Source: Microscilla marina ATCC 23134 (GTDB lineage Bacteria > Bacteroidota > Bacteroidia > Cytophagales > Microscillaceae). From it: a DNA stretch of 64,000 nucleotides. Every line of letters starts with the position of its first letter. Within the stretch, counting starts at the first letter, position 1. The stretch covers positions 47,239 to 111,238 of the forward strand of contig NZ_AAWS01000029.1 in NCBI RefSeq assembly GCF_000169175.1, read 5' to 3'. Shown here one piece after another: positions 63,235 to 64,000 of this stretch. Position numbers and translations under genes: made by a program. Below the pieces are notes generated by a model, which had not been told where the DNA came from, searched no databases, and saw nothing but the letters and a program-made list of their open reading frames with translations.

Positions 63235-64000
63235 ATGAACAAACATCTATTCACCCTCTTTGCTTGTATACAACTCATTTCTTTTGCCACATTTGGTCAA
63301 AGTAAATTGAAACCACACTACAAAGGCTATGATATTTTTTCTACCAGAAAATATGTTTATATAGTACGTACCGATTTAGGGTGTTTTCTAAGGGCAAAAA
63401 AACTGGGTGGTTCAAACACAACTAAGAGCGAGATATTTCCTTTAAATGAAGCCTTGGGCAATGCCAAACATTATGTTGGATATACAAACAGAAAAGGCGA
63501 AGATAGTAAACGCTGTGCAGTCTGGGAGAATACCTATTCAACACACAAAAACTTTGGCGATGCAAAGGGTAAAGTTAAAGACATAGGATCACCTTTGGCA
63601 AAAAATGGTGATCATTACTTTGCTTTAAGTACAGAAGAAATGGGCAAGGTGGTGTATGTAATTAAGGGTTTTAAATATTATGTATTTAAAAGCTTGTCAT
63701 CTACAAAGACTTTGAATGAGGGAGTACTTCCTAAAAAGTTGCAAAGTGATGTTGTAGCATTTTGGGGAAGAAAAAAGTACATATATATATTAAAAAATAC
63801 TAAAGAACGTGGCCCTTTAATTTATAGAGCTACTGCCAGCATACTAAACAATATGAAACCTCAACTATCTTCTACTGTGTCAGCACCTAATATTGGGGTA
63901 AGAAATTTTTTGATTGGTGGGCTCACCGCCAAAAAAAATGGAGGAACCTCAGCAGTATGGAAAAGTGTGAGTAGTGCTTTTCCTTTTTGTAATGACAGTA
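63235..64000 (+). CDS. Secreted protein, second aerolysin-like paralogue, 3' end outside the window
   Basis: The frame is open from ATG 63235 to the window end (255 codons). A signal peptide (about 1-22, ending TFGQ) is followed by SKLKPHYKGYDIFS, identical in most residues to the first paralogue. The same strand pairs follow (KYVYIVRTDLGCFLRAK, VVYVIKGFKYYVFKSL, YIYILKNTKERGPLIYRA). Visible sequence stops at PFCNDS, just before the Ser/Thr-rich region found in the first copy, so the pore-like part is not seen here. It is one of a pair flanking the SGNH and uptake genes. Identity is high enough to call duplication. Confidence 0.85.
   Translation, partial: MNKHLFTLFACIQLISFATFGQSKLKPHYKGYDIFSTRKYVYIVRTDLGCFLRAKKLGGSNTTKSEIFPLNEALGNAKHYVGYTNRKGEDSKRCAVWENTYSTHKNFGDAKGKVKDIGSPLAKNGDHYFALSTEEMGKVVYVIKGFKYYVFKSLSSTKTLNEGVLPKKLQSDVVAFWGRKKYIYILKNTKERGPLIYRATASILNNMKPQLSSTVSAPNIGVRNFLIGGLTAKKNGGTSAVWKSVSSAFPFCNDS

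Noticed and set aside
1..64000. CRISPR arrays, tRNA or rRNA genes and insertion-sequence transposases
   Set aside because: No regularly spaced short repeats, no cloverleaf-like segments and no transposase motifs were recognised by eye; a dedicated scan could still find a tRNA I missed.

Overview
The window suggests a marine gliding member of the Bacteroidota, order Cytophagales, close to Microscilla. This rests on type IX secretion sorting tails on two giant adhesin-like proteins, TonB-dependent receptors with carboxypeptidase-like N domains, a lipidated Omp85 protein of the TamL kind, an ECF sigma factor, LytTR and 7TMR-DISM signalling proteins, starts without clear Shine-Dalgarno sites, and two TATCTTTG promoter -7 boxes of the Bacteroidota type. 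The genus is an inference from gene style. I see no tRNA, rRNA, CRISPR array or transposase.

Layout. 1-14540 holds two tandem giant secreted proteins with Ig-like and PKD repeats; the first is cut by the window start. 14979-25866 holds ffh, a Uma2 family gene, a small lipoprotein, a large hybrid histidine kinase, an HTH protein, a CsgG/LpoB-like protein, a GNAT acetyltransferase and two small genes. 26026-36522 is mostly on the minus strand: dnaA, a fatty acid desaturase, a TonB receptor, a decayed osmoprotectant transporter, an MscS channel with a cyclic-nucleotide domain, and a FabH-like ketoacyl synthase, plus one small plus-strand gene. 36983-45234 holds a kinase-less propeller sensor with a LytTR regulator, an ECF sigma factor, a protein with 25-residue Trp-rich repeats plus TPRs, and a Sel1-repeat protein. 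46067-52308 holds an unrecognised 1211-residue protein and four small hypothetical genes, two of which follow copies of a 240-base intergenic repeat. 52399-55913 holds an RNA methyltransferase and the TamL-like protein. 56155-64000 holds two paralogous secreted proteins whose C-terminal part looks like an aerolysin-type pore-forming domain. They flank an SGNH lipoprotein and a three-gene metal or heme uptake unit (Cys-motif protein, TonB receptor, PepSY protein).

Working together. The clearest functional unit is 58547-62773, where an outer-membrane receptor, an inner-membrane PepSY protein and a small Cys/His protein probably handle iron, heme or copper. The propeller protein (36983) and LytTR regulator (40344) may form one signalling route. 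The two giant proteins share a C-terminal module and sorting tail and are probably displayed or released through the type IX system.

Most unusual items: the aerolysin-like pair with conserved upstream sequence; the osmoprotectant transporter, whose binding domain has its two halves in swapped order and is disrupted by a stop codon and frameshifts; the 240-base repeat pair, in which a 40-base module sits at a different place in each copy; the Trp-rich 25-residue repeat protein; and the 1211-residue protein with no recognisable family.
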